Assembly: GCA_022606425.2 (NCBI GenBank)
Contig: JAHDVF020000413.1
Span: 1 to 64,000, forward strand
Length of the DNA stretch: 64,000 bases
Source: Lepidostoma basale
Taxonomy: Eukaryota; Arthropoda; Insecta; Trichoptera; Lepidostomatidae
Direction of reading: 5' to 3'
Below the pieces are notes generated by a model. It was given only the letters and a program-made list of their open reading frames with translations, had not been told where the DNA came from and ran no database searches. The translations under genes and the position numbers were made by a program. Shown here piece by piece: positions 23,596-38,220 of the stretch; positions within the stretch are counted from its first letter, which is position 1; each line of letters opens with the position of its first letter.

Positions 23596-26500
23596 GAGAA
23601 ATATGTCATTCTAACGTATGAGAAAAATATGTCAATGAGACATATGTGAGAAATATATCAAAATTACATACGTGAGAAATAAGTCATTCTGAAATATTTG
23701 AGACATATGACGTTTGTGAGAAATGTGTCAATGGCACGTCAGTGAGAACTATATCCTTGTGACGTCATTGGCACGTAAGTAAGAATTATGTTATTATGAC
23801 GTATGTGAAAATACGACGTTATGACGGTTTTGTGAAATATGCCATTCTAACGTATGATAGAAAAACGTAAACGTGACCTCTGAGAGAAATATGTATTAAG
23901 CACGTACGTGAGAAGATGTCTTTTTGACCAAAGTGAAAAGTAAGCCAATCGCAAGTAAGTGAGAAAAATGTTTTTGTGACTTTTGAGAAAATATGTCATT
24001 AAGACGTATTTTAATCATTCGCACGTATGTGAGAAATGTGTAAGTTTGACGTTTTGGATAATATGTCAATGTGTCATGTCGCAGAAATATGTCATTTGAA
24101 CTTATGTGAAAAAAAAGTCATTCGCACGTTAGTAAGAAATACGTTATTGTGACGTATTTGAAAATATGTCATTATGACGTTTGTGATAAATATGTCTATG
24201 GCACGAAAGTGAAAAGTTTGGCATTCGCATGTAAGTGAGAAATTAGTTATTTTGAGGTTTTGGATAACACGTCATTGTGACGTTTGTGAGAAATATGTCA
24301 TTTTAACATATGAGAAAAAAAAGCGACATATATGAGTAATATGTCATTGTGAAGTATTTGAGAAATACAGCGATGTAACCTTTGTAAGAAATATTTCAAA
24401 TAACACGTCAGTGAGAAATATGTTATTGTGAACTTTTAGAAAAATATGTCATGTAACAACGTAACAACGTTTGTGACGCACGTCTCGCAGTAAATATTTC
24501 AGAATGAGTAAGTTAGAATAATGTTATTATGACGTATGTGAAAATACGACGTCTGACGGTTTTGTGAAATATGCCATTCTAACGTATGATAGAAAAACGT
24601 AAATGTGACCTCTGAGAGAAAAATGTAATTAGCACGTTCGTGAGAAAATGTCTTTTTGACCAAAGTGAAAAGTAAGCCAATCGCAAGTAAGTGAGAAAAA
24701 TGGTATTGTGACTTTTGAGAAAATGTGTCGTTAAGACGTATTTGAGAAATATGTAATTGTGATATATGTGAAAAATTTGTAATTGGGGCTATGTGAGAAA
24801 TACGCGATTATGAGATATGTGATTAATATGCCATTGGCACGTAAATAAGACATATGTTATTGTTACGTTTGTGGTAATATGTTATTTTGACGTATGTGAG
24901 AAATACTGAACTCTAAAGTTTCTGAGAAATATATCAATGGCAAGGAAATGAGAAATATGGCATTGGCACGTAAGAGCGAAAATTTGTCATGTTGATTTAT
25001 TAGAGAAATATGTCATTTAAAGGTATGAGAGAAATATGACATTGCGACCGATATGATAAATATATCATAGCAACGGAAGTAAGATATTTGTTCTTGTGAC
25101 GTTTGTGAGAATATGTCATTGTGAGAAATGTGAGTAATTTGTCATTTTGTGTTTTGTGAGAAATATGTTGTTTGGACGTTTGTGATAAATATGTCGTTGG
25201 CACGAAAGTGAAATATTTGTCATTTTGACCATTGTTAAGATTTTCTCGATTGCACATATGTGAGTTATATGTTAGTTTAACGTTTTTGATAATATGTCAA
25301 TGTGACGTTTGTGAGAAAAATGTCATTCTAACGTATGAGAAAAATATGTCAATGAGACATATGTGAGAAATATATCAAAATTACATACGTGAGAAATAAG
25401 TCATTCTGAAATATTTTAGAAATACAGCCATATAACGTTTTTGAGAAATATGTCAACGGCACGCCAGTGAGAACTATATCCTTGTGACGTCATTGGCACG
25501 TTAGTAAGAATTATGTTATTATGAAGTATGTGAAAATAGAACGTTGTGACGGTTTTGTGCAATATGCCATTCTAACGTATGATAGAAAAACGTAAATGTG
25601 ACCTATGAGAGAAATATGTAATTAGCACATACGTGAGAAAATATCTTTTTGACCAAAGTGAAAAGTAAGCCAATCGCAAGTAAGTGAAAAAATGTTATTG
25701 TGACTTTTGAGAAAATATGTCATTAAGACGTATTTTTGTCATTCGCACGTATGTGAGAAATGTGTTAGTTTGACGTTTTTGATAATATATCAATGTGACG
25801 TTTGTGAGAAATATGTCAAAATTACATACGTGAGAAATAAGTCATTCTGAAATATTTGAGAAAAACAGCCATATAACGTTTGTGAGAAATTTGTCAATGG
25901 CACGTCAGTGAGAACTATATCCTTGTGACGTCATTGGCACGTAAGTAAGAATTATGTTATTATGACGTATGTGAAAATACGACGTTATGACGGTTTTGTG
26001 AAATATGCCATTCTAACGTATGATAGAAAAACGTAAATGTGACCTCTGAGAGAAATATGTACTTAGCACGTACGTGAGAAAATGTCTTTTTGACCAAAGT
26101 GAAAAGTAAGCCAATCGCAAGTAAGGGAGAAAAATGTTATTGTGACTTTTGAGAAAATATGTCATTAAGACGTAGCTTGTCATTCGCACGTATGTGAGAA
26201 ATGTGTTAGTTTGACGTTTTTGATAATGTGTCAATATGACGTTTTGTGAGAAATATGTCATTCTAACGTATGAGAAAAATATGTCAATGAGACATATGGG
26301 AGAAATATGTCAAAATTACATACGTGAGAAATAAGTCATTCTGAAATATTTGAGAAAAACAGCCATATAACGTTTGTGAGAAATTTGTCAATTTCACGTC
26401 AGTGAGAAACATACGAGTATCCTTGTGACGTCATTGGCACGTAAGTAAGAATTATGTTATTATGACGTATGTGAAAATACGACGTTATGACGGTTTTGTG

Positions 26501-29500
26501 AAATATGCCATTCTAACGTATGATAGAAAAACGTAAATGTGACCTCTGAGAGAAATATGTAATTAGCACGTACGTGAGAAGATGTCTTTTTGACCAAAGT
26601 GAAAAGTAAGCCAATCGCAAGTAAGTGAGAAAAATGTTATTGTGACTTTTGAGAAAATATGTCATTAAGACGTATTTTTGTCATTCGCATGTATGTGAGA
26701 AATGTGTAAGTTTGACGTTTTAGATAATATGTCAATGTGACCAATGTGAGAAATATGTCATTCTAACGTATGAGAAAAATATGTCAATGAGACATATGTG
26801 AGAAATATGTCAAAATTACATACGTGAGAAATAAGTCATTTTGAAATATTTGAGAAATACAGCCATATAACGTTTGTGAGAAATATGTCAATGGCACGTC
26901 AGTGAGAACTATATCATTGTGACGTCATTGGCACGTAAGTAAGAATTATGTTATTATGACGTATGTGAAAATACGACGTTATAACGGTTTTGTGAAATAT
27001 GCCATTCTAACGTATGAGAAAAATATGTCAATGAGACATACGAGTATGTGAGAAATATGTCAAAATTACATACGTTAGAAATAAGTCATTCTGAAATATT
27101 TTAGAAATACAGCCATATAACGTTTGTGAGAAATATGTCTATGGCACGTCAGTGAGAACTATATCCTTGTGACGTCATTGGCACGTAAGTAAGAATTATG
27201 TTATTATGACGTATGTGAAAATACGACGTTATGACGGTTTTGTGAAATATGCCATTCTAACGTTTGATAGTAAAACGTAAATGTGACCTCTGAGAGAAAT
27301 ATGTAATCAGCACGTACGTGACAAGATGTCTTTTTGACCAAAGTGAAAAGTAAGCCAATCGCAAGTAAGTGAGAAAAATGTTATTGTGATTTTTGAGAAA
27401 ATATGTCATTAAGACGTATTTTTGTCATTCGCACGTATGTGAGAAATGTGTAAGTTTGACGTTTTAGATAATATGTCAATGTGACTAATGTGAGAAATAT
27501 GTCATTCTAACGTATGAGAAAAATATGTCAATGAGACATATGTGAGAAATATGTCAAAATTACATACGTGAGATATAAGTCATTCTGAAATATTTGAGAA
27601 ATACAGCCATATTACGTTTGTGAGAAATATGTCAATGGCACGTCAGTGAGAACTATATCATTGTGACGTCATTGGCACGTAAGTAAGAATTATGTTATTA
27701 TGACGTATGTGAAAATACGACGTTATAACGGTTTTGTGAAATATGCCATTCTAACGTATGAGAAAAATATGTCAATGAGACATATGTGAGAAATATGTCA
27801 AAATTACATACGTGAGAAATAAGTCATTCTGAAATATTTGAGAAATACAGCCATATAACGTTGGTGTGAAATATGTCAATGGCACGTCAGTGAGAACTAT
27901 ATCATTGTGACGTCATTGGCACGTAAGTAAGAATTATGATATTATGACGTATGTGAAAATACGACGTTATAACGGTTTTGTGAAATATGCCATTCTAACG
28001 TATGATAGAAAAACGTAAATGTAACCTCTGAGAGAAATATGTAATCAGCACGTACGTGAGAAGATGTCTTTTTGACCAAAGTGAAAAGTAAGCCAATCGC
28101 AAGTAAGTGAGAAAAATGTTATTGTGACTTTTGAGAAAATATGTCATTAAGACGTATTTTTGTCATTCGCACGTATGTGAGAAATGTGTAAGTTTGACGT
28201 TTTTGATAATATGTCAATGTGACGTTTGTGAGAAATATGTCATTCTTACGTATGAGAAAAATATGTCAATGAGACATATGTGAGAAATATGTCAAAATTA
28301 CATACGTGAGAAATAAGTCATTTTGAAATATTTGAGAAATACAGCCATATAACGTTTGTGAAAAATATGTCAATGGCACGTCAGTGAGAACTATATCATT
28401 GTGACGTCATTGGCACGTAAGTAAGAATTATGTTATTATGACGTATGTGAAAATACGACGTTATAACGGTTTTGTGAAATATGCCATTCTAACGTATGAG
28501 ATAAATATGTCAATGAGTAATAAGTGAGAAAAATGTCAAAATTACATACGTGAGAAATAAGTCATTCTGAAATATTTGAGAAATACAGCCATATAACGTT
28601 GGTGAGAAATATGTCAATGGCACGTCAGTGAGAACTATATCATTGTGACGTCATTGGCATGTAAGTAAGAATTATGTTATTATGACGTATGTGAAAATAC
28701 GACGTTATAACGGTTTTGTGAAATATGCCATTCTAACGTATGAGAAAAATATGTCAATGAGACATATGTGAGAAATATGTCAAAATTACATACGTGAGAA
28801 ATAAGTCATTCTGAAATATTTGAGAAATACAGCCATATAACGTTGGTGAGAAATATGTCAATGGCACGTCAGTGAGAACTATATCATTGTGACGTCATTG
28901 GCACGTAAGTAAGAATTATGTTATTATGACGTATGTGAAAATACGACGTTATAACGGTTTTGTGAAATATGCCATTCTAACGTATGAGATAAATATGTCA
29001 ATGAAACATATGTGAGAAATATGTCAAAATTACATACGTGAGAAATAAGTCATTCTGAAATATTTGAGAAATACAGCCATATAACGTTGCTGAGAAATAT
29101 GTCAATGGCACGTCAGTGAGAACTATATCATTGTGACGTCATTGGCACGTAAGTAAGAATTATGTTATTATGACGTATGTGAAAATACGACGTTATAACG
29201 GTTTTGTGAAATATGCCATTCTAACTTATGAGAAAAATATGTCAATGTGACATATGTGAGAAATATGTCAAAATTACATACGTGAGAAATAAGTAATTCT
29301 GAAATATTTGAGAAATACAGCCATATAACGTTGGTGAGAAATATGTCAATGGCACGTCAGTGAGAACTATATCATTGTGACGTCATTGTCACGTAAGTAA
29401 GAATTATGTTTTTATGACGTATGTGAAAATACGACGTTATAACGGTTTTGTGAATTATGCCATTCTAACGTATGAGATAAATATGTCAATGACACATATG

Positions 29501-32470
29501 TGAGAAATATGTCAAAATTACATACGTGAGAAATAAGTCATTCTGAAATATTTGAGAAATACAGCATATAACGTTGGTGAGAAATATGTCAATGGCACGT
29601 CAGTGAGAACTATATCATTGTGACGTCATTGGCACGTAAGTAAGAATTATGTTATTATGACGTATGTGAAAATACGACGTTATAACGGTTTTGTGAAATA
29701 TGCCATTATAACGTATGAGATAAATATGTCAATGAGACATATGTGAGAAATATGTCAAAATTACATACGTGAGAAATAAGTCATTCTGAAATATTTGAGA
29801 AATACAGCCATATAACGTTGGTGAGAAATATGTCAATGGCACGTCAGTGAGAACTATATCATTGTGACGTCATTGGCACGTAAGTAAGAATTATGTTATT
29901 ATGACGTATGTGAAAATACGACGTTATAACGTTTTTGTGAAATATGCCATTCTAACGTATGAGATAAATATGTCAATGACACAAATGTGAGAAATATGTC
30001 AAAATTACAAATAACGTTTGTGAGAAATATGTCAATGGCACGTCAGTGAGAACTTTATCATTGTGACGTCATTGGCACGTAAGTAAGAATTATGTTATTA
30101 TGACGTATGTGAAAATACGACGTTATAACGGTTTTGTGAAATATGCCATTCTAACGTATGAGATAAATATGTCAATGAGACATATGTGAGAAATATGTCA
30201 AAATTACATACGTGAGAAATAAGTCATTCTGAAATATTTGAGAAATACAGCCATATAACGTTGCTGAGAAATATGCCAATGGCACGTCAGTGAGAACTAT
30301 ATCATTGTGACGTCATTGGCACGTAAGTAAGAATTATGTTATTATGACGTATTTGAAAATACGACGTTATAACGGTTTTGTGAAATATGCCATTCTAACG
30401 TATGAGAAAAATATGTCAATGAGACATATGTGAGAAATTTGTCAAAATTACATAGTGAGAAATAAGTCATTCTGAAATATTTGAGAAATACAGCCATATA
30501 ACGTTTGTGAGAAATATGTCAATGGCACGTCAGTGAGAACTATATCATTGTGACGTCATTGGCACGTAAGTAAGAATTATGTTATTATGACGTATGTAAA
30601 ATACGACATTATAACGGTTTTGTGAAATATGCCTTTCTAACGCATGAGAAAAATATGTCAATGAGACATATGTGAGAAATATGTCAAAAATACATACGTG
30701 AGAACTAAGTCATTCTGAAATATTTGAGAAATACAGCCATATAACGTTGGTGAGAAATATGTCAATGGCACGTCAGTGAGAACTATATCATTGTGACGTC
30801 ATTGGCACGTAAGTAAGAATTATGATATTATTACGTATATGAAAATACGACGTTATAACGGTTTTGTGAAATATGCCATTCTAACGTATGAGTAAAATAT
30901 GTCAATGAGACATACTCGTATGTGAGAAATATGTCAAAATTACATACGTGAGAAATAAGTCATTCTGAAATATTTGAGAAATACAGCCATATAAGGTTTG
31001 TGAGAAATATGTCTATGGCACGTCGGTGAGAACTATATCCTTGTGACGTCATTGGCACGTAAGTAAGAGTTATGTTATTATGACGTATGTGAAAATACGA
31101 CGTTATGACGGTTTTGTGAAATATGCCATTCTAACGTATGATAGAAAAACGTAAATGTGACCTCTGAGAGAAATATGTGATTAGCACGTACGTGAGAAGA
31201 TGTCTTTTAGACCAAAGTGAAAAGTAAGCCAATCACAAGTAAGTGAGAGAAATGTTATTGTGACTTTTGAGAAAATATGTCATTAAGACGTATTTTTGTC
31301 ATTCGCATGTATGTGAGAAATGTGTAAGTTTGACGATTCTGATAATATGTCAATGTGACGTTTGTGAGAAATATGTCATTCTAACGTATGAGAAAAATAT
31401 GTCAATGAGACATATGTGAGAAATATGTCAAAATTACATACGTGAGATTAAGTCATTCTAAAATATTTTAGAAATACAGCCATATAACGTTTGTGAGAAA
31501 TATGTCAATGGCACGTCAGTGAGAACTATATCATTGTGACGTCATTGGCACGTTAGTAAGAATTATGTTATTATGACGTATGTGAAAATACGACGTTATG
31601 ACGGTTTTGTGAAATATGCCATTCTAACGTATGATAGAAAAACGTAAATGTGACCTCTGAGAGAAATATGTAATTAGCACGTACGTGAGAAGATGTCTTT
31701 TTGACCAAAGTGAAAAGTAAGCCAATCGCAAGTAAGTGAGAAAAATGTTATTGTGACTTTTGAGAAAATATGTCATTAAGACGTATTTTTGTCATTCGCA
31801 TGTATGTGAGAAATGTGTAAGTTTGACGAGAAATATGTCATTCTAACGTATGAGAAAAATATGTCAATGAGACATATGTGAGAAATATGTCAAAATTACA
31901 TACGTGAGAAATAAATCATTCTGAAATATTTGAGAAATACAGCCATATAACGTTTGTGAGAAATATGTCAATGGCACGTCAGTGAGAACTATATCATTGT
32001 GACGTCATTGGCACGTAAGTAAGAATTATGTTATTATGACGTATGTGAAAATACGACGTTATAACGGTTTTGTGAAATATGCCATTCTAACGTATGAGAA
32101 AAATATGTCAATGAGACATATGTGAGATATATGTCAAAATTACATACGTGAGAACTAAGTCATTCTGAAATATTTGAGAAATACAGCCATATAACGTTTG
32201 TGAGAAATATGTCAATGGCACGTCAGTGAGAACTTTATCATTGTGACGTCATTGGCACGTAAGTAAGAATTATGTTATTATGACGTATGTGAAAATACGA
32301 CGTTATAACGGTTTTGTGAAATATGCCATTCTAACGTATGAGAAAAATATGTCAATGAGACATACGAGTATGTGAGAAATATGTTAAAGTTACATACGTG
32401 AGAAATAAGTCATTCTGAAATATTTGAGAAATACAGCCATATAACGTTTGTGAGAAATATGTCTATGGCA
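23596..32470 (-). repeat. Sat C, minus-oriented block
   Basis: The same subunits in reverse complement (GTGAGAAATATGTCA...). From about 26900 to 31000 the short ~242-bp unit is tandemly repeated with high similarity; 24730-25265 is an inverted copy of the extended stretch seen at 21865-22400. The orientation changes at ACTTACAC/GAGAAATATGTC. No gene-like sequence is seen in this 8.9 kb; open frames here are repeat by-products. Confidence 0.93.
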
Positions 32471-32474
32471 AAGT

Positions 32475-32809
32475 CAAAAGTGACGTCACGACTGCCGATT
32501 TCCTACCCGTGCTGCCTACACAATGTATTATTTTCGATCAAAAGTGACGTCACGACTGCCGATTTCCTACCCGTGCTGCCTACACAATGTATTATTTTCG
32601 ATCAAAAGTGACGTCACGACTGCCGATTTCCTACCCGTGCTGCCTACACAATGTATTATTTTCGATCAAAAGTGACGTCACGTCTGCCGATTTCCTACCC
32701 GTGCTGCCTACACAATGTATTATTTTCGATCAAAAGTGACGTCACGACTGCCGATTTCCTACCCGTGCTGCCTACACAATGTATTTTTTTCGATCAAAAG
32801 TGACGTCAC
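32475..32809 (+). repeat. Sat B island between two Sat C blocks
   Basis: Five direct 64-bp monomers with TGACGTCA. The left edge (TATGGCAAAGTCAAAAGTGACG) mirrors the Sat B/Sat C border at 20431-20456; the right edge changes to Sat C immediately after AGTGACGTCACA, that is at the CRE palindrome. Confidence 0.95.
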
Positions 32810-35800
32810 ATGTTTCTCACAAACGTCACATTGACATATTATCAAAAACGTCAAACTTACACATTTCTCACATACGTGCGAATGACAAAAATACGTCTTC
32901 GTGACATATTTTCTCAAAAGTCTCAATAACATTTTTCTCACTTACTTGCGATTGGCTTACTTTTCACTTTGGTCAAAAAGACATCTTCTCACGTACGTGC
33001 TGATTACATATTTCTCTCAGAGGTCACATTTACGTTTTTCTATCATACGTTAGAATGGCTTATTTCACAAAACCGTTATAACGTCGTATTTTCACATACG
33101 TCATAATAACATAATTCTTACTTACGTGCCAATGACGTCACAAGGATATAGTTCTCACTGACGTGCCATTGACATATTTCTCACAAACGTTATATGGCTG
33201 TATTTCTCAAATATTTCAGAATGACTTATTTCTCACGTATGTAATTTTGACATATTTCTCACATACTCGTTTGTCTCATTGACATATTTTTCTCATACGT
33301 TAGAATGGCATATTTCACAAAACCGTTATAACGTCGTATTTTCACATCCGTCATAATAACATTATTCTTACTTACGTGCCAATGACGTCACAAGGATATA
33401 GTTCTCACTGACGTGCCATTGACATATTTCTCACAAACGTTATATGGCTGTATTTCTCATATATTTCAGAATGACTTATTTCTCACGTATGTAATTTTGA
33501 CATATTTCTCACATATGTCTCATTGACATATTTTTCTCATACGTTAGAATGGCATATTTCACAAAACCGTTATAACGTCGTATTTTCACATACGTCATAA
33601 TAACATAATTCTTACTTACGTGCCAATGACGTCACAATGATATAGTTCTCACTGACGTGCCATTGACATATTTCTCACAAACGTTATATGGCTGTATTTC
33701 TCAAATATTTCAGAATGACTTATTTCTCACGTATGTAATTTTGACATATTTCTCACATATGTCTCATTGACATATTTTTCTCATACGTTAGAATGACATA
33801 TTTCTCACAAACGTCACATTGACATATTATCAAAAACGTCAAACTTACACATTTTTCACATACATGCGAATGACAAAAATACGTCTTAATGACATATTTT
33901 CTCAAAAGTCACAATAACATTTTTCTCATTTACTTGTGATTGGCTTACTTTTCACTTTGGTCAAAAAGACATCTTCTCACGTACGTGCTAATTACATATT
34001 TCTCTCAGAGGTCACATTTACGTTTTTCTATCATACGTTAGAATGGCATATTTCACAAAACCGTCATAACGTCGTATTTTCACATACGTCATAATAACAT
34101 AATTCTTACTTCCGTGCCAATGACGTCACAAGGATATAGTTCTCACTGACGTGCCATTGATATATTTCTCACAAACGTTATATGGCTGTATTTCTAAAAT
34201 ATTTCAGAATGACTTATTTCTCACGTATGTAATTTTGACATATTTCTCACATATGTCTCATTGACATATTTTTCTCATACGTTAGAATGGCATATTTCAC
34301 AAAACCGTTATAACGTCGTATTTTCACATACGTCATAATAACATAATTTTACTTACGTGCCAATGACGTCACAATGATATAGTTCTCACTGACGTGCCAT
34401 TGACATATTTCTCACCAACGTTATATGGCTGTATTTCTCAAATATTTCAGAATGACTTATTTTTCTCACGTATGTAATTTTGACATATTTCTCACATATG
34501 TCTCATTGACATATTTATCTCATATGTTAGAATGGCATATTTCACAAAACCGTTAAAACGTCGTATTTTCACATACGTCATAATAACATAATTCTTACTT
34601 ACGTGCCAATGACGTCACAATGATATAGTTATATTGGCTGTATTTCTCAAATATTTCAAAATGACTTATTTCTCACGTATGTAATTTTGACATATTTCTC
34701 ACATATGTCTCATTGACATATTTTTCTCATACGTTAGAATGACATATTTCTCACAAACGTCACATTGACATATTATCAAAAACGTCAAACTTACACATTT
34801 CTCATACTTGCGAATGACAAAAATACGTCTTAATGACATATTTTATCAAAAGTCACAATAACATTTTTCTCACTTACTTGCGATTGGCCTACTTTTCACT
34901 TTGGTGAAATTACATATTTCATATTTCTCAAATACGTCTTAATGACACATTTTCTCAAAAGTCACTATAACATTTTTCTCACTTACTTGCGATTGGCTTA
35001 CTTTTCGCTTTGGTCAAAAAGACATTTTCTCACGTACGTGCTAATTACATATTTCTCTCAGAGGTCACATTTACGTTTTTCTATCATACGTTAGAATGGC
35101 ATATTTCACAAAACCGTCATAACGTCGTATTTTCACATACGTCATAATAACATTATTCTTACTTACGTGCCAATGACGTCACAAGGATATAGTTCTCACT
35201 GACGTGCCATTGACATATTTCTCACAAACGTTATATGGCTGTATTTCTCATATATTTCAGAATGACTTATTTCTCACGTATGTAATTTTGACATATTTCT
35301 CACATATGTCTCATTGACATATTTTTCTCATACGTTAGAATGACATATTTCTCACAAACGTCACATTGACATTTTATCAAAAACGTCAAACTAACACATT
35401 TCTCACATACGTGCAAACGAGAAAATTTTTACATTGGTCGAAATTTCACTTTTGTGCCAACGACATATTTATCACAAACGTCCAAACAACATATTTCTCA
35501 CAAAACACAAAATGACAAATTATTCACGTTACTCACAATGACATATTAGAACAAACGTCACAAGAACAAATATCTCACTTCCGTTGCTATGATATATTTA
35601 TCATATCGGTCGCAATGTCATATTTCTCTCATACCTTTAAATGACATATTTCTCTAATATCAACATGACAAATTTTCGCTCTTCCGTACCAATACCATAT
35701 TTCTCATTTCCTTGCCATTGATATATTTCTCAGAAACTTTAGAGTTCAGTATTTCTCACATACGTCAAAATAACATATTATCACAAACGTTACAATAACA

Positions 35801-37470
35801 TATGTCTTATTTACGTGCCAATGGCATATTAATCACATATCTCATAATCGCGTATTTCTCACATACGTCCCAATTACAAATTTTTCACATATATCACAAT
35901 TACATATTTCTCAAATACGTCTTAATGACACATTTTCTCAAAAGTCACAATAACATTTTTCTCACTTACTTGCGATTGGCTTACTTTTCACTTTGGACAA
36001 AAAGACATTTTCTCACGTACGTGCTAATTACATATTTCTCTCAGAGGTCACATTTACGTTTTTCTATCATACGTTAGATTGGCATATTTCACAAAACCGT
36101 CATAACGTCGTATTTTCACATACGTCATAATAACATTATTCTTACTTACGTGCCAATGACGTCACAAGGATATAGTTCTCACTGACGTGCCATTGACATA
36201 TTTCTCACAAACGATATATGGCTGTATACTCGTATATCAAATATTACAGAATGACTTATTTCTCACGTATGTAATTTTGACATATTTCTCACATATGTCT
36301 CATTGACATACTTTTCTCATACGTTAGAATGACATATTTCTCACAAACGTCACATTGACATATTATCAAAAACGTCAAACTTACACATTTCTCACATACG
36401 TGCGAATGACAAAAATACGTCTTAATGACATTTTTTCTCAAAAGTCACGATAACATTTTTCTCACTTACTTGCGATTGGCTTACTTTTCACTTTGGTCAA
36501 AAATACATCTTCTCACGTACGTGCTAATTACATATTTCTCTCAGAGGTCACTGACGTGCTTAATTATTTATAGTTCTCACTGACGTGCCATTGACATATT
36601 TCTCACAAACGTTATATGGCTGTATTTCTCAAATATTTCAGAATGACTTATTTCTCACGTATGTAATTTTGACATATTTCTCACATATGTCTCATTGACA
36701 TATTTTTCACATACGTTAGAATGACATGTTTCTCACAAACGTCACATTGACATATTATCAAAAACGTCAAACTTACACATTTCTCACATACGTGCGAATG
36801 ACAAAAATACGTCTTAATGACATATTTTCTTAAAAGTCCCAAAAACATTTTTCTCACTTACTTGCGATTGGCTTACTTTTCACTTTGGTCAAAAAGACAT
36901 CTTCTCACGTACGTGCTTATTACATATTTCTCTCAGAGGTCACATTTACGTTTTTCTATCATACGTTAAAATGGCATATTTCACAAAACCGTCATAACGT
37001 CGTATTTTCACATACGTCATAATAACATAATTCTTACTTACGTGCCAATGACGTCACAAGGATATTGTTCTTACGTGCCATTGACATATTTCTCACAAAC
37101 GTTATATGGCTGTATTTCTCAAATATTTCAGAATGTCTTATTTCTCAGGTATGTAATTTTGACATATTTCTCACATATGTCTCATTGACATATTTTTCTC
37201 ATACGTTTGAATGACACATTTCTCACAAACGTCACATTGACATATTATCAAAAACGTCAAACTTACACATTTCTCACATACGTGCGAATGACAAATATAC
37301 GTCTTAATGACATATTTTCTCAAAAGTCACAAAAACATTTTTCTCACTTACTTGCGATTGGCTTACTATTCACTTTGGTCAAAAAGACATCTTCTCACGT
37401 ACGTGCTAATTACATATTTCTCTCAGAGGTCACATTTACGTTTTTCTATCATACGTTAGAATGGCATATT
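32810..37470 (+). repeat. Sat C, second plus-oriented block
   Basis: Same subunit order as 20441-23595, including a third copy of the extended stretch (about 35395-35925). Short and long higher-order units are mixed. It ends abruptly in mid-subunit (GGCATATT/CGTCAGTAAG) where orientation reverses. Confidence 0.93.
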
Positions 37471-38053
37471 CGTCAGTAAGAACAATATCCTTGTGACGTC
37501 ATTGGCACGTAAGTAAGAATTATGTTATTATGAGGTATATGAAAATACGATGTTATGACGGTTTTGTGAAATATACGTCAGTGAGAACTATATCCTTGTG
37601 ACGTCATTGGCACGTAAGTAAGAATTATGTTATTATGACGTATGTGAAAATACGAAGTTATGACGGTTTTGTGAAATATGCCATTCTAACGTATGATAGA
37701 AAAACGTAAATGTGACCTCTGAGAGAAATATGTAATTAGCACGTACGTGAGAAGATGGCTTTTTGACCAAAGTGAAAAGTAAGCCAATCGCAAGTAATTG
37801 AGAAAAATGTTTTTATGACTTTTGAGAAAATATGTCATTAAGACGTATTTTTGTCATTCGCACGTATGTGAGAAATGTGTAAGTTTGACGTTTTTGATAA
37901 TATGTCAATGTGACGTTTGTGAGAAATATGTCATTCTATCGTATGAGAAAAATATGTCAATGAGACATATGTGAGAAATATGTCAAAATAACATACGTGA
38001 GAAATAAGTCATTCTGAAATATTTGAGAAATACAGCCATATAACGTTTGTGAG
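37471..38053 (-). repeat. Sat C, terminal minus-oriented block
   Basis: Reverse-oriented subunits, starting with a partial unit that repeats its own CGTCAGTGAGAACTATATCC segment after a deletion (about 37575). Sat C ends at GTTTGTGAG, and single-copy/TE sequence begins at TCCAAATAGTG. Confidence 0.9.
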
Positions 38054-38079
38054 TCCAAATAGTGCACAATGGTGTTCTC

Positions 38080-38220
38080 GTACAAGAACAAGTCAGTAAA
38101 GCCGCTGCCGTGTCAGGATGCCTGAAGAATCTGGTCTGGAAGAGCAAGCACATGTGTAAAACACACCGACACTGTGCGAACCAAGGGACTACTAAGAACA
38201 TCGGAGATGAAGGTCCAATC
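38080..38220 (+). mobile_element. Non-LTR retrotransposon fragment (post-RT region)
   Basis: In the plus frame it reads KAAAVSGCLKNLVWKSKHM followed by CKTHRHC, the stretch between the reverse transcriptase core and the C-terminus of common insect LINEs. It is 5'- and 3'-truncated and sits at the edge of the satellite block. Family assignment is from motif style only. Confidence 0.6.

Noticed and set aside
21875..37479. Open frames in Sat C such as MCKRENFNNGQND... and MSYLRANGILITYL...
   Set aside because: They follow the subunit structure, occur in both array orientations, and have no coding-like composition.
5853..38053. CRISPR array interpretation of the tandem repeats
   Set aside because: The sequence is eukaryotic, the repeats have no unique spacers, and no cas genes exist.
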